From positions 310,001 through 374,000 of the forward strand of contig CAVTXA010000002.1 in the NCBI GenBank assembly GCA_963738545.1: a DNA stretch of 64,000 nt, read 5' to 3'. The stretch is from Bog-756 sp963738545. GTDB lineage: Bacteria > Actinomycetota > Acidimicrobiia > Acidimicrobiales > RAAP-2. The notes below the pieces were generated by a model. That model did not search any database. It was not told where the DNA came from and saw nothing but the letters and a program-made list of their open reading frames with translations. How positions within the stretch are numbered: the first letter of the stretch is position 1; each line of letters begins with the position of its first letter. The position numbers and the translations under genes were made by a program. Positions 15,712 through 25,560 of this stretch are shown here, piece by piece.

Positions 15712-18072
15712 ATGTCGGACGCAAGCCAGGCCGGATCCGAGGGTCCCCGTCGGGGTCTCCCGGCGTCGTCGGACGCGGAAGCGGGTGGGGCCACCGGATC
15801 CGTGCCCGGGCCCGGGTCGCTCGTCGACCGATGGAAGGCCCGGGACCCTGGCCTGTCGGCCACCAAGCGCTCGCTCCGGGCGGCGGTGCTGGTCCCCGGC
15901 GTGTTCGCCATCGCCGAGTTCGGCATCGGGAACTCGCAGACCACGCTCTTTGCCGTCTTCGGCTCGTTCGCCCTCCTCCTCTTCGCCGACTTCGGCGGTC
16001 CCGCCCGGGCGCGCCTGCGGGCCAATCTCGGCCTCTTCAGCGCCGGGGTCGTGCTCATCGTGGCCGGGACACTGTGCTCGTCGCACGCCGCCACCGCCGT
16101 GATCGGCATGGCCGTCTTCGGGTTCGTCGTGCTCTTCGCCGGGGCGGTGAGCCCCCAGGCCGCCGTGGGGGCCACGGCCGCCCTGCTGACCTTCGTCCTT
16201 CCCGTCGCCGTACCTGCCGATGCCTCCGCCATCGGGAGCCGGCTGGCCGGCTGGGCCCTGGCCGGTGCCGTATCCCTCCCGGCCGTCATGCTGGTCTGGT
16301 CGCAGCGTTGGCACGATCCCCTCCGCAAGAAGGTGGCCGCCGCGGCCACCTCGGTGGCCGATCTCGTCGACGCCCACGCCGAGGGTCATCTCGATCCGGA
16401 GGCACGTCGTCGGGCCGACCGGGCCATGGTCGAGCTGAGGGCACAGTACGAGGCCACGCCGTACCGACCGGCCGGGGCCGGCCCCACCGATACGGCCCTG
16501 GTCCGTCTCGTGTCGCGCCTGGAGTGGGTGGGGGAGAACGCCCTGATCCCGCTCGAGGCCCGAGCCTCCCTGGCTGACGACGTGACATCCCCGCCGCTGC
16601 AGCGGGCTGTGTCCCGTGTCCTCCGGGGCATCGCCGATCTGGTGGGGCGGGACGACGCCCTGACCGCCACCTCGGCCACCGATGCCTTGGTCGACGATGT
16701 CGATGGCCTGGTTCAGGCGCGCCGGGTGTCCCGGGAGGCGGCGTGGCAGGACCTGGTGGCCAGGGCCGACCCGCCCGATGGCCCCGGAAGGCGAGCGTCG
16801 GACGAGCTCGGCGGGCCACACCCGCTGTGGTCGGTGGATCCGACCTATCCGACCCGAATGTTGGCCATCGCCACCGAGATGACCGCCGAGCTGGCCATCG
16901 AGTCCGTGCCGGGTCACCGGGGCGTTGGTCGGTGGGACAGGATCGCGGCCACGGTGCGCACCTGGTTGGGCGACGCCTCGGCCCGACTCACCTTCCGCTC
17001 AGTGTGGTTCCGGAACAGCCTGCGGGGCGCCGCCGCCCTGGCCCTGGCCGTGGCCGTGGTCGAGGTGACCGACGTGCGACACGGCTTCTGGGTGGTGCTG
17101 GGCACGCTGTCGGTCCTGCGTTCGAACGCCCTCGGGACCGGGGCCAACGCCCTGCGGGCGGTAATCGGCACGGTGGCCGGCTTCGTCGTGGGCTCGCTCG
17201 TCCTGCTGGCCTTGGGCACCCACCTCGACCTGCTGTGGGTGGTGCTTCCCTTCGCCGTCCTGCTGGCCGGGGTAGCCCCTTCGGCTCTCTCCTTCACCGC
17301 CGGTCAGGCCGGATTCACCATTGCCGTGGTCATCATCTTCAACATCCTCGACCCGGTCGGTACCACGGTCGGGCTCATCCGGGTGGAGGACGTGGCCATC
17401 GGGGCCGGCGTCAGCGTGGTGGTCGGCCTCCTGTTCTGGCCCCGTGGAGCCGTGGCCGAGTTGGCCCGGACCATGAGTGAGGCGTACGCCGGCGCACTGG
17501 CCTGGCTCGTGGCCGAGATCCGCGGGTTCGGAGCCTCTGAGCCGGTGTCGGCCCTGTCGGACGAGGCGGTCGAGGCGGTGGCGGCGTCGCACCGACTGGA
17601 TGACGCCTTCCGTCAGTTCATGACCGAGCGGGGGGCCAAGCCGATGGCCCTCCCGGCCGTGACCCATCTGGTCACCGGGTGTGCCCAGGTCCTGTCGGTG
17701 GCCCAGACCCTGGCCACGCTCCCGCACCCGGCTCCGTCGGACACCCCGGCCCCGGTGCCCCTGGACTCGGTGCGGTCGGCGGAGCGCCAGGTGGCTGTGG
17801 CCTTCAACTCGGTGCAGGAGTGGTTCGACGCCCTGGCCCATGCGTTGGCTGGACGTCACATCGAGACACCGGCCATCGCCCCGGTCGGCGAAGGCGGCTA
17901 CCTCGAGGTGCTGGCCGCCGTCGACGAGGCCGGCTCGGCCCGACGACCGGACCAGATGGTGGCCGCCCTCCGGCTGTTGTGGCTGTCGGAGCGTCTGATG
18001 GATCTGTATCGGCTCCAGGTGGAGTTGCTGGAGTCGATCGACCGGATCGTGGGAACGGGGTTGCTCCGGTAA
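15712..18072 (+). CDS. FUSC/aromatic-acid-exporter-like membrane protein
   Basis: About 786 residues with a duplicated plan. One set of five or six hydrophobic helices lies at about 55-205 and a second at about 435-600, each followed by a long helical cytoplasmic region. This is the layout of FUSC-superfamily proteins (YccS/AaeB-like), often linked to export of aromatic acids. The second half contains WFRNSLRGAAALALAVAV and GFWVVLGTLSVLRSNALGTG, typical of the family. ATG 15712 follows GAGGG closely; GTG 15697 is an alternative. The transported compound is not evident. Confidence 0.8.
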   Translation: MSDASQAGSEGPRRGLPASSDAEAGGATGSVPGPGSLVDRWKARDPGLSATKRSLRAAVLVPGVFAIAEFGIGNSQTTLFAVFGSFALLLFADFGGPARARLRANLGLFSAGVVLIVAGTLCSSHAATAVIGMAVFGFVVLFAGAVSPQAAVGATAALLTFVLPVAVPADASAIGSRLAGWALAGAVSLPAVMLVWSQRWHDPLRKKVAAAATSVADLVDAHAEGHLDPEARRRADRAMVELRAQYEATPYRPAGAGPTDTALVRLVSRLEWVGENALIPLEARASLADDVTSPPLQRAVSRVLRGIADLVGRDDALTATSATDALVDDVDGLVQARRVSREAAWQDLVARADPPDGPGRRASDELGGPHPLWSVDPTYPTRMLAIATEMTAELAIESVPGHRGVGRWDRIAATVRTWLGDASARLTFRSVWFRNSLRGAAALALAVAVVEVTDVRHGFWVVLGTLSVLRSNALGTGANALRAVIGTVAGFVVGSLVLLALGTHLDLLWVVLPFAVLLAGVAPSALSFTAGQAGFTIAVVIIFNILDPVGTTVGLIRVEDVAIGAGVSVVVGLLFWPRGAVAELARTMSEAYAGALAWLVAEIRGFGASEPVSALSDEAVEAVAASHRLDDAFRQFMTERGAKPMALPAVTHLVTGCAQVLSVAQTLATLPHPAPSDTPAPVPLDSVRSAERQVAVAFNSVQEWFDALAHALAGRHIETPAIAPVGEGGYLEVLAAVDEAGSARRPDQMVAALRLLWLSERLMDLYRLQVELLESIDRIVGTGLLR

Positions 18073-18115
18073 TTCCACCGGCCACCGGCCACCGGCGATC
18101 GTGGCCATCGGGCCC

Positions 18116-19636
18116 TCAGGAGGCCGAGAAGCGCTCGCGCAGTTCGAACTTCAGGACCTTGCCCGCCGGGTTCCGCGGGAGGGCGTCAACCGTCTCCATG
18201 CGGGTGGGGAGCTTGTAGCGGGCCAGGCGCTCCTCGGCGAAGTCCCGGAGGTCCTCGAGGGTCAGTTCCGTTCCCTGGTGGACGGCCACGACGGCCACCA
18301 CGACCTCTCCCCACCGCTCGTCGGGGAGCCCGATCACGGCCACGTCGGCCACGCCCGGATGGTCGTAGAGCACGCTCTCGACCTCGGCGGGGTAGACGTT
18401 CTCGCCTCCGGTGATGACCATGTCCTTGACCCGGTCGGCGATGTAGAGGAACCCGTCCTCATCGAAGTAGCCGACATCGCCGGTGTGGAACCATCCGGCC
18501 TCGTCGATGGCCGCCGCCGTAGCGTCGGGCCGGCGCCAGTAACCCTTCATCAGGTTGGGCCCCCGGTAGCAGACCTCGCCGTTGGTCCCCGGTGCCGTCA
18601 CCTGGCGGTTGGCCTCGTCGACGATGCGGATCTCGCCGAAGAGGGGGGCCTTGCCGGCCGACCCCAGCTTGGCCAGAGACCACTCGGGGGAGAGGAAGCT
18701 CACCATGGGTGACGTCTCGGTCAGGCCGTAGCCCTGGTTGATGGGGACACCTCGGCCGTTGAACAGCTTGATGAGCGGCTCGGGAACCGGTGCACCCCCG
18801 CACACCAGGGTCCGCACCGTGGTCAGATCGACCTGGTCGAAGCCGGGCACCTGGCTCATGAAGAGGAACATGGCGGGCACGCCGAACATGGTGGTGACGC
18901 CGTAGCGGGGGATGTCGGCGACGCAGGCGGCCGGGTCGAAGGTGCGGTGCAGCACGACTTCGGCGCCCTTCTGCCAGGCCAACAGGGTGGTCACGTTGAG
19001 CCCACCGATGTGGAAGAGAGGGGCGACGACCAGGGTGACATCGTCCTCCAACACGTCGAACTGGTGCATGGCATTGGTGTTGTTCCACCACAGGTTGCCG
19101 TGGGTGAGCATCGCCCCCTTGGGTCGCCCGGTGGTGCCCGAGGTGTACATGATGATCGCCACTTCGTCGGGATCGATGGGCTCGGCCCCCGTCAGCTGCA
19201 CCCCGCTGCCGTGCAGCAGCTCCCATCCGTCGGCCCTGTCGTCCGAGAGGTAGCGTCGCACGCCCAGCTCCGACCGGACCGACTCGGCCACCGGCCGGTG
19301 CAGCTCGTCGGCGACCAGGGTGTGGACGCCGGCGTCATTGATGATGAAGGCCAACTCGGGACCGGTCAGACGGAAGTTGAGGGGCACGAAGATGGCCCCC
19401 AGTCGGGCGGCGGCGAACATCGTCTCGAAGAACGCCGGCTGGTTGAGCCCGAGGAAGGCGACGCGGTCGCCGTGACACACCCCGCCGAGCTGCAGGTCGG
19501 CGGCCAGGGTGTCGATCCGCTTCAGCATCTCACCGTAGGTCCAGGTGGCGCCCTCGAAGGTGAGGGCCCTCCGATTGGGAGTGAGCGCCGCCCGGGCGGC
19601 GAACCAATGGCCGAGGCTGAGGTCAGGATGATCCAT
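18116..19636 (-). CDS. Acyl-CoA synthetase (AMP-forming)
   Basis: A 506-residue ANL-superfamily ligase that activates a carboxylic acid to acyl-AMP and then acyl-CoA. The P-loop motif IIMYTSGTTGRPKGAMLTHG lies at about residue 165, NQGYGLTETSP at about 300, YFDEDGFLYIADRVKDM at about 390-405, and the C-terminal catalytic lysine motif LPRNPAGKVLKFELR at about 490. Length matches class I fatty-acyl-CoA synthetases. ATG 19636. It is divergent from the flavin monooxygenase at 19766 with 129 bp between, so the two may share regulation, for example in degradation of a ketone or fatty substrate. Confidence 0.92.
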   Translation of the reverse strand: MDHPDLSLGHWFAARAALTPNRRALTFEGATWTYGEMLKRIDTLAADLQLGGVCHGDRVAFLGLNQPAFFETMFAAARLGAIFVPLNFRLTGPELAFIINDAGVHTLVADELHRPVAESVRSELGVRRYLSDDRADGWELLHGSGVQLTGAEPIDPDEVAIIMYTSGTTGRPKGAMLTHGNLWWNNTNAMHQFDVLEDDVTLVVAPLFHIGGLNVTTLLAWQKGAEVVLHRTFDPAACVADIPRYGVTTMFGVPAMFLFMSQVPGFDQVDLTTVRTLVCGGAPVPEPLIKLFNGRGVPINQGYGLTETSPMVSFLSPEWSLAKLGSAGKAPLFGEIRIVDEANRQVTAPGTNGEVCYRGPNLMKGYWRRPDATAAAIDEAGWFHTGDVGYFDEDGFLYIADRVKDMVITGGENVYPAEVESVLYDHPGVADVAVIGLPDERWGEVVVAVVAVHQGTELTLEDLRDFAEERLARYKLPTRMETVDALPRNPAGKVLKFELRERFSAS

Positions 19637-19765
19637 GGGACGACGGTACCCCTGTGGCCCCGCCCGTGCCGGACGGATCGTGGGCCCCCGCCGAGCGTGT
19701 CAGGATCGGCGTCGTCAAGACTCGCCGATTCGGCCGGTGCGATCCACAGGGGAAGAGCGACAGGG

Positions 19766-21568
19766 ATGGAACAAGACGACAGCGCGGACGGCCTTCCGAT
19801 CGCAGAGCTGCGCGAGCGGTACCGGCGGGAGCAGCAGAAACGCCTCCGCCCCGAGGGCATGGCCCAGTGGCGAGAGTTGAAGGGCGAGTTCGAGGTGTTG
19901 GACCGGGACCCGTTCGTCGAGCCCGGCTTCACCCGGGATCCGCTGGTCGAGGAGACCACGGTGGCGATCGTGGGCGGCGGCTTCGCCGGGATGCTCACGG
20001 CCATCGATCTGGGCAAGCACGGGATCACCGACATCCGGATCATCGAGAAGGCCGGTGACTTCGGTGGCACCTGGTACTGGAACCGGTATCCGGGCTGCAT
20101 GTGCGACGTGGAGTCCTACACCTACCTGCCGCTCCTGGAGGAGACCGGCTTCATGCCGTCCGAGCGCTACGCCAGCGCCACGGAGATCTTCGAGTACTGC
20201 AAGCTGCTGGCCCGCACGTTCGACCTCTATCCCCGTGCCCTCTTCCAGACGGACGTCACCGGGGCCGACTGGGATGAGCAGGCGCGGCGTTGGCAGGTCA
20301 CCACCAGCCGCGGTGATCGGCTCTCGGCCCGTTTCGTGGTGTTGGCCGGAGGCATCCTGCACAAGGCCAAGCTGCCGGGCATCCCCGGGATCGCCGACTT
20401 CGAGGGCAAGGCCTTCCACACCAGTCGTTGGGACTACGGCTACACCGGGGGGAGTGCCACCGAGCCGATGGACCGTCTGGGCGACAAGCGGGTGGGCATT
20501 ATCGGAACGGGTGCCACCGCCGTGCAGGTGGTCCCTCAGATCGCCCGGGTGGCCAAGGAGGTCTACGTCTTCCAACGGACCCCGGCCGCGGTGGGCGTCC
20601 GGAATCAGCAGCCCACCGACGTCAAGTGGTTCCGAAACCTCGAGCCAGGCTGGCAGCGGGAGCGGATCGTCAACTTCACCCAGGCGGTGACCGGTGCGCA
20701 GCCCGACGTGGACCTCGTGGGCGACGGATGGACCGAGGTGCTGTGGGTCGACACCCAGAGGGCCGCGGCCACCGAGGAGGAGAGCCAGGCGCTCGAGCGT
20801 TCCGACTTCGAGACCATGGAGGCGATCCGGCGACGGGTCGACGAGATCGTCGAGGACGCCGAGACGGCCGAGAAGCTCAAGCCCTACTGGGGCAAGCACT
20901 GCAAACGGATCTGTTTCCACGACGACTACCTGGCGGCATTCAATCTGCACAACGTGCATCTGGTGGATACCGATGGACGTGGTGTCGACGAGCTCACCCG
21001 GCGCGGTCCCGTGGTGGACGGGACCGAATATCCGGTGGACCTTCTCGTCTATGCCTCCGGATTCGAGGTCACCACGGATCTTGACCAGCGACTCGGCTTC
21101 GACCCGGTGGGCCGCGGGGGTGTCGCCCTCTCCGAGCGGTGGGCCAGGGGCGCCCACACGCTGCACGGGGTGCTGGCCAGCGGGTTCCCCAACCTGCTCC
21201 TGATCAGCCTGGTCCAGGGTGGATTCGGTACCAACTTCTCCCATCTGCTGTCCGAGTCGGCCAAACATGTGGCTCGCATCGTGGAGGCCTGTGTGGAGCG
21301 GGGGATCATCGCCATCGAGCCCGAGGAGGCCGCCGAGGAGGAGTGGCTCTCGGTGCTCCTCGGCGTCGGCACGGCCAACGCCCGGTACTTCATGGCGTGC
21401 ACGCCCAGCTTCTACAACAGCGAGCAGCAGGCGATCGACGCCCGGGCGGCCCGGAACCTCACCTATACCGGAAGCCTGCTCGACTACGTCGGGTACCTCG
21501 AGCGCTGGCGTCAGGAGCCCGACTTCTCGGGCGTCACGGTGCAGCGCGCCGAGCCCACCTCCGGGTAG
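19766..21568 (+). CDS. Baeyer-Villiger-type FAD monooxygenase
   Basis: 600 residues. FAD-binding GGGFAGM lies at about residue 72, the loop GGTWYWNRYPGCMCDVESYTY is characteristic of cyclohexanone-monooxygenase relatives, the class fingerprint FxGxxxHxxxW appears as FEGKAFHTSRW (about 213), and a second Rossmann GTGATAVQVVPQI (about 245) binds NADPH. Such enzymes insert oxygen next to a ketone to give an ester or lactone. An N-terminal 60-residue extension (RERYRREQQKRLRPEG) precedes the core, as in several actinobacterial BVMOs. ATG 19766 is preceded only by a weak AGGG. Confidence 0.9.
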   Translation: MEQDDSADGLPIAELRERYRREQQKRLRPEGMAQWRELKGEFEVLDRDPFVEPGFTRDPLVEETTVAIVGGGFAGMLTAIDLGKHGITDIRIIEKAGDFGGTWYWNRYPGCMCDVESYTYLPLLEETGFMPSERYASATEIFEYCKLLARTFDLYPRALFQTDVTGADWDEQARRWQVTTSRGDRLSARFVVLAGGILHKAKLPGIPGIADFEGKAFHTSRWDYGYTGGSATEPMDRLGDKRVGIIGTGATAVQVVPQIARVAKEVYVFQRTPAAVGVRNQQPTDVKWFRNLEPGWQRERIVNFTQAVTGAQPDVDLVGDGWTEVLWVDTQRAAATEEESQALERSDFETMEAIRRRVDEIVEDAETAEKLKPYWGKHCKRICFHDDYLAAFNLHNVHLVDTDGRGVDELTRRGPVVDGTEYPVDLLVYASGFEVTTDLDQRLGFDPVGRGGVALSERWARGAHTLHGVLASGFPNLLLISLVQGGFGTNFSHLLSESAKHVARIVEACVERGIIAIEPEEAAEEEWLSVLLGVGTANARYFMACTPSFYNSEQQAIDARAARNLTYTGSLLDYVGYLERWRQEPDFSGVTVQRAEPTSG

Positions 21569-21682
21569 GTCGCCTCCGCCGTCACGTTCAGGCCACAGAC
21601 CGGCCCGGGCCATCCTGCTGCGACCTTGGTCCGGCCCCTCGTCGTAGTTGGCATCAGTTGCCGCCGCGGGTATGTTCCACCC

Positions 21683-22831
21683 ATGGTCCAATCGATCGTG
21701 GTCCTCGGCGCCGGCTTCGGCGGACTCGAGTTGGTCTCCATGCTGTCCGATGCGGTTGCCGATCAGGTCGAGATCACGCTCATCGACAAGGGTGACTCAT
21801 TCATCTTCGGCTTCTCGAAGCTGGACGTACTGTTCGGGCGTCGCGGACTCGACGAGGTGCGCGCCCACTATGCCGATCTGCTCAAGCCGAGCGTCCAGTT
21901 CCGCCGGGAAACGGTGCGTAGCATCGAGGCGGCGACCCGCACGGTCGTCACCGATGCCGCGACCTATCGACCCGACGTTCTGGTGGTCGCTCTGGGTGCC
22001 GACTACGACGTGGACGCCACCCCAGGTCTGGCCGAGGACGGCTACGAGTTCTATACCCCGGAGGGCGCTGAGCGCGCCGGTCGAGCCCTTGCCGCCTTCA
22101 AGGGGGGCAAGGTCGTCATCGGCGTGCTCGGTCCCTTCTTCAAGTGTCCGGGCGCCCCCAACGAGACCGCCCTGTTGACGCACGACTACCTGCAGCAGGC
22201 CGGGGTTCGCCAGGACTCGACCATCCACCTGACCAGCCCGCTGCCCATGCCCATCCCGATCTCGAAGCCCACCTCGGACGTGATCGTGTCCCTCCTCGAA
22301 GCCGCGGGGGTCGAGTACTGGCCGGGAAGCCTGGTCACTCGGCTCGATCCCGCTGCGCACGTCGCGCACTTCGCCGACGGACGGACCCTTGACTACGACC
22401 TGTTCCTCGGGATCCCGGTCCATTGCGCACCCGCGGTGGTGGCGGCCTCCGATCTGTGCGTCGAAGGTTGGATTCCCGTCGATCCGGCCACGTTCGAGAC
22501 GCGGTTCCCCGGCGTCTTCGCCGTGGGCGATGTCACCAGTGCCCCGGTGCCCCGCGCCGGTGCCATGGCGGAGGGTGAGGCCCGGACCGTGGCCGAGGTG
22601 CTGATCGCTCGACTGCGGGGCTCGGCCGCACCCACCCCCTTCGATGGGGGAGCGGCGTGCTACGTCGAGACCGGAGGGGGGAGCGCCGCCCGGATCGACG
22701 TCAACTTCCTGGCCTACGAGACGCCGCGCGCCGAGATCGTGGGACCGACCCCGGAGATCCTGATCGACAAGACCGCATTCGGAACCACCCGGCTGGCGCG
22801 ATGGTTCGGCTACGAGGCATCCAGCACCTGA
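21683..22831 (+). CDS. FAD-dependent NAD(P)/sulfide:quinone oxidoreductase-like protein
   Basis: 382 residues with an N-terminal Rossmann motif SIVVLGAGFGGLELV and a C-terminal FAD contact FPGVFAVGDVTSAPVPRAG. It resembles SQR/NDH-2-type flavoproteins. The internal segment GPFFKCPGAPNETALLTHDYL (Cys at about 158) sits where SQR-like proteins carry a redox cysteine, but the second canonical cysteine is not clear (only LCVEGW around 278). It probably transfers electrons to quinone, possibly from sulfide or another donor. ATG 21683. It follows the BVMO by 114 bp on the same strand. Confidence 0.82.
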   Translation: MVQSIVVLGAGFGGLELVSMLSDAVADQVEITLIDKGDSFIFGFSKLDVLFGRRGLDEVRAHYADLLKPSVQFRRETVRSIEAATRTVVTDAATYRPDVLVVALGADYDVDATPGLAEDGYEFYTPEGAERAGRALAAFKGGKVVIGVLGPFFKCPGAPNETALLTHDYLQQAGVRQDSTIHLTSPLPMPIPISKPTSDVIVSLLEAAGVEYWPGSLVTRLDPAAHVAHFADGRTLDYDLFLGIPVHCAPAVVAASDLCVEGWIPVDPATFETRFPGVFAVGDVTSAPVPRAGAMAEGEARTVAEVLIARLRGSAAPTPFDGGAACYVETGGGSAARIDVNFLAYETPRAEIVGPTPEILIDKTAFGTTRLARWFGYEASST

Positions 22832-22918
22832 CCGAACCCATCGGCCGGGCCTGGGCGGACTTCACCGGGCCGGTTCGCCGAGCAGGGGCACGACATCGAG
22901 CCGGCCACGCCGCCGCGG

Positions 22919-24139
22919 TCACGGCTGAGCCTGGACGAGCTCCAGGACGACCGGGTCACCACCTCGCATCCCTTGGAGCAGGGAGCCGCGGACGGAGGAG
23001 TGGCGGTTCGGCCCGCCGCCGCGCAGGCGACCCCGTCCGAGGGTCCGCCCGGCCTGGTGGGCAACGATGACTGCGTTGCGGGTGGGATCAGTGGTTCGGA
23101 GCACGATGCGTCCTGGCGGCCGACCAGGCTCGACGAGGTTGGGCCACACCCACGCCAGCGGTGGCCTCGGCTCGAGGGGCGTTAGCGCACCGGTCTGACC
23201 AGACCGCAGATGGGCGGCGATCCGTCGAGCAGCGTCCTGGCCCCCGAGGGCACATCGATCGGCTGTCTCCGCCGGGTGCACGACGTTGCCGGCTGCGAAG
23301 ATGTCGGCCGTGCCGGTCTGTCCGTCGAGGCTGGTCCGCGGACCCCGGGTGCCGGCATCGAGCGCGACACCGGCCCGCCGGGCCAGCTCGGCGTCGGGGA
23401 TCCAGTCCCCGGTGGTCACGAAGAGGTCTGCCTCGACCCGGTCCTCCCGTCCGGTGCGCACGTCGCGAAGCACGATGGCCTCCACTCGTCGTCGGCCCTC
23501 GACCCGTGCCACCACCGTCGAGGTCCGGAGGGTGACGCCGAGTAGGAAGCGCGCGGCAGGTGCGGCGCCGACGAAGGACTGGGGCCGATCGAGATCGGTG
23601 ACCATGGCGACTGTGCGCACGCCGGCGTGCCGAAGAGTGAGGACCGCCGAGTAGGAGACGTGTTCGGCCCCGAGGACCACGGCACGGGTGCCAACCGGCA
23701 GTCCCGCCTGCACCATCTGCTGGAGCTGCCCCGTGGTCATCGTGCCGGCACCCCGGTCACCCGGGATGCCCCGTGCACTGCGCGGACGCTCGCGCGCACC
23801 GGTGGCGAGGAGCACGACCGAGGGTCGTACCAGCTCCACCCCCTGAGGTGAGACCAGCTGGGCGCCGTCCTCCGAGAGGCCGGTGACGGTGGTGCTGCAC
23901 CGAACGTCGGCGCCGGCCATCAGGGCGCGACGCACCAGCCGCCGGCTGTACTCGGGTCCGGTGAGCGAGCGATGCAGATCCCGCAGGCCAAAGCCCTGGT
24001 GCTCGGAGTGCCGGGGGATCCCGCCCGCTTCGGCCTCACGCTCGACCACGAGGACCGAATGTCCGAGGCCGGCCAGGTCACGGGCCGCGCTGAGACCCGC
24101 CGGCCCGGCGCCGACCACGAGCACCTGGGGTCCGCTCAC
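22919..24139 (-). CDS. FAD/NAD(P)-binding oxidoreductase, third gene of the glycerol operon
   Basis: 406 residues. It has two Rossmann units: PQVLVVGAGPAGLSAARDLA at the N-terminus and a second around AVVLGAEHVSYSAVL (about 170), where the usual GxGxxG is degraded to GAEHVS. The FAD-closing motif is TADIFAAGNVVHPAE. It resembles the small flavoprotein subunits found beside GlpA-like dehydrogenases. GTG 24139 overlaps the stop of the upstream gene (GTGA at 24136-24139), so the products are made together and probably form a complex. It may pass electrons from glycerol-3-phosphate to NAD(P) or another acceptor. The C-terminal 80 residues (rich in Arg/Gly/Pro) are unassigned. Confidence 0.8.
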   Translation of the reverse strand: MSGPQVLVVGAGPAGLSAARDLAGLGHSVLVVEREAEAGGIPRHSEHQGFGLRDLHRSLTGPEYSRRLVRRALMAGADVRCSTTVTGLSEDGAQLVSPQGVELVRPSVVLLATGARERPRSARGIPGDRGAGTMTTGQLQQMVQAGLPVGTRAVVLGAEHVSYSAVLTLRHAGVRTVAMVTDLDRPQSFVGAAPAARFLLGVTLRTSTVVARVEGRRRVEAIVLRDVRTGREDRVEADLFVTTGDWIPDAELARRAGVALDAGTRGPRTSLDGQTGTADIFAAGNVVHPAETADRCALGGQDAARRIAAHLRSGQTGALTPLEPRPPLAWVWPNLVEPGRPPGRIVLRTTDPTRNAVIVAHQAGRTLGRGRLRGGGPNRHSSVRGSLLQGMRGGDPVVLELVQAQP

Positions 24140-25560
24140 GGTTCCAGCCCGGTCAGCTCGGCCACACTGCGTCCGGACAGATCGGCCAGTAGGGCGAGGA
24201 CCGAAGCGCCGCAGTAGAAGGACTGGCACCTGCCGTTCATGGCCCGGGTGCGGCGTCGGAGCCCTCCCAGGCTCCGAGCGCCGAGTGGCCCGCGACATGC
24301 GTCGTGCAGTTCGCCGGCCGAGACCTGTTCGCAGTGACAGAGGATCCTGCCGTAGGAGGGATTCTCCGCGATGCGCACGGGATCCAGTGCGGGGCGCTGC
24401 TGCCCCTCGCCCAGTGGCGGCATGGCCGGCGGCTCCGCGCCCCGGAGCCGACCGGCCTCCACACAGCCATCAGCGACGAGGAGCTCGGCGACGTGCTCGG
24501 CGATGGCCATCGAGGCCGTCAGACCGGTGGAGCGGATCCCCCCGACGCAGACGTAGCCCTCACCGGGGTGGAGGTGGATCTGGTAGTCGCGCGATTCGGT
24601 CGCGGCCCGTAAGCCGGCGTAGCTGGCGGTGATCTCGTGAGCAGTGAGCTCCGGCACCAGTCGCAGCCCGGTGGCCGAGAGGCGCTCGATGCCCAGCTCG
24701 GTGGTCGCCGTCGCACGCCGGTCCCCGAGGTCGTCGGCGGTGGGACCGACCAGCAGATTCCCGAAGACGGTGGGCGTGACCACCACGCCTTTGGTCGTGG
24801 GTGTGGGTACCGGGAGGATGATCGAATCGACGAGGCCCCGTGCCGACTTGTCGTAGACGAGCAGTTCGCCCCGCCGTGGCATGACCTGGAAGTCGCCGTG
24901 CCCGCACTCGACGTCGACCAGGTCGGCACTGAGGCCTGCGGCATTGATCAGCCACCGGCATTGGACCTCTCCCCGCGAGGTGGCGACCAGTCGCAGCCGT
25001 CCCTGGCGCCCGACCCCGAGCAGTGTGGTCTCGAGGGCGAACTCGGCCCCGCTGTTCAGGGCCTCGAGCGCGAAGGCGAGTACCGGGCTCCACGGATCGA
25101 TGATGGATTCGTCGGGAATGTCGAGCGCACCTTGCGCTCCCGGCCCGAGGAAGGGCTCGCGGGAGCGAACCTCGTCCGCATCGATGATCCGCGCCGCCGT
25201 GTAGCCGTTCTCCTGCGCCTTTTCGAGCAGCCCGATCAGGGCGTCGCTCTGGGAGTCATCCCAGGCCACCACCAGAGCGCCCGTCCGCTCGAGGGCAATC
25301 CCCGCCCCCCTCGCGTATCCGCCGAGGAGGTGGAAACCCCGTGCCACCAGTCGGGACTCGAGCGAGCCCGGCACACAGTCGAAGCCTGTGTGGAGGATGG
25401 CCGTGTTGGCCTTGGAGGTCCCCTCGCAGATGTCGTCTTGCTCTTCGATGAGCAGGACGTCGAGGGATCCGCGAGCAAGATGGGCGGCGATGGCGCAGCC
25501 GACCACGCCGCCACCGACGACCAGTACGTCGACGTGGTCGGGGAGCACCGAGCTGCTCAT
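24136..25560 (-). CDS. Glycerol-3-phosphate dehydrogenase-like FAD protein with C-terminal [2Fe-2S] domain
   Basis: 474 residues. FAD motif DVLVVGGGVVGCAIAAHL lies near the start, then EEQDDICEGTSKANTAILHTGF as in GlpA/GlpD-type dehydrogenases. GYVCVGGIRSTGLTASMAIA (about 355) closes the FAD site. The last 90 residues form a BFD-like iron-sulfur domain, with cysteine pairs ILCHCEQVS and RCQSFYC. This combination is that of anaerobic GlpA, which oxidises glycerol-3-phosphate to dihydroxyacetone phosphate. ATG 25560 overlaps the kinase stop (ATGA), giving translational coupling. Electron transfer to the next gene's flavoprotein is likely. Confidence 0.88.
   Translation of the reverse strand: MSSSVLPDHVDVLVVGGGVVGCAIAAHLARGSLDVLLIEEQDDICEGTSKANTAILHTGFDCVPGSLESRLVARGFHLLGGYARGAGIALERTGALVVAWDDSQSDALIGLLEKAQENGYTAARIIDADEVRSREPFLGPGAQGALDIPDESIIDPWSPVLAFALEALNSGAEFALETTLLGVGRQGRLRLVATSRGEVQCRWLINAAGLSADLVDVECGHGDFQVMPRRGELLVYDKSARGLVDSIILPVPTPTTKGVVVTPTVFGNLLVGPTADDLGDRRATATTELGIERLSATGLRLVPELTAHEITASYAGLRAATESRDYQIHLHPGEGYVCVGGIRSTGLTASMAIAEHVAELLVADGCVEAGRLRGAEPPAMPPLGEGQQRPALDPVRIAENPSYGRILCHCEQVSAGELHDACRGPLGARSLGGLRRRTRAMNGRCQSFYCGASVLALLADLSGRSVAELTGLEP

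Noticed and set aside
18087..18106. Possible hairpin between convergent genes at 18072 and 18116
   Set aside because: Only a 6-bp stem with an 8-base loop and no T-run; too weak to call.
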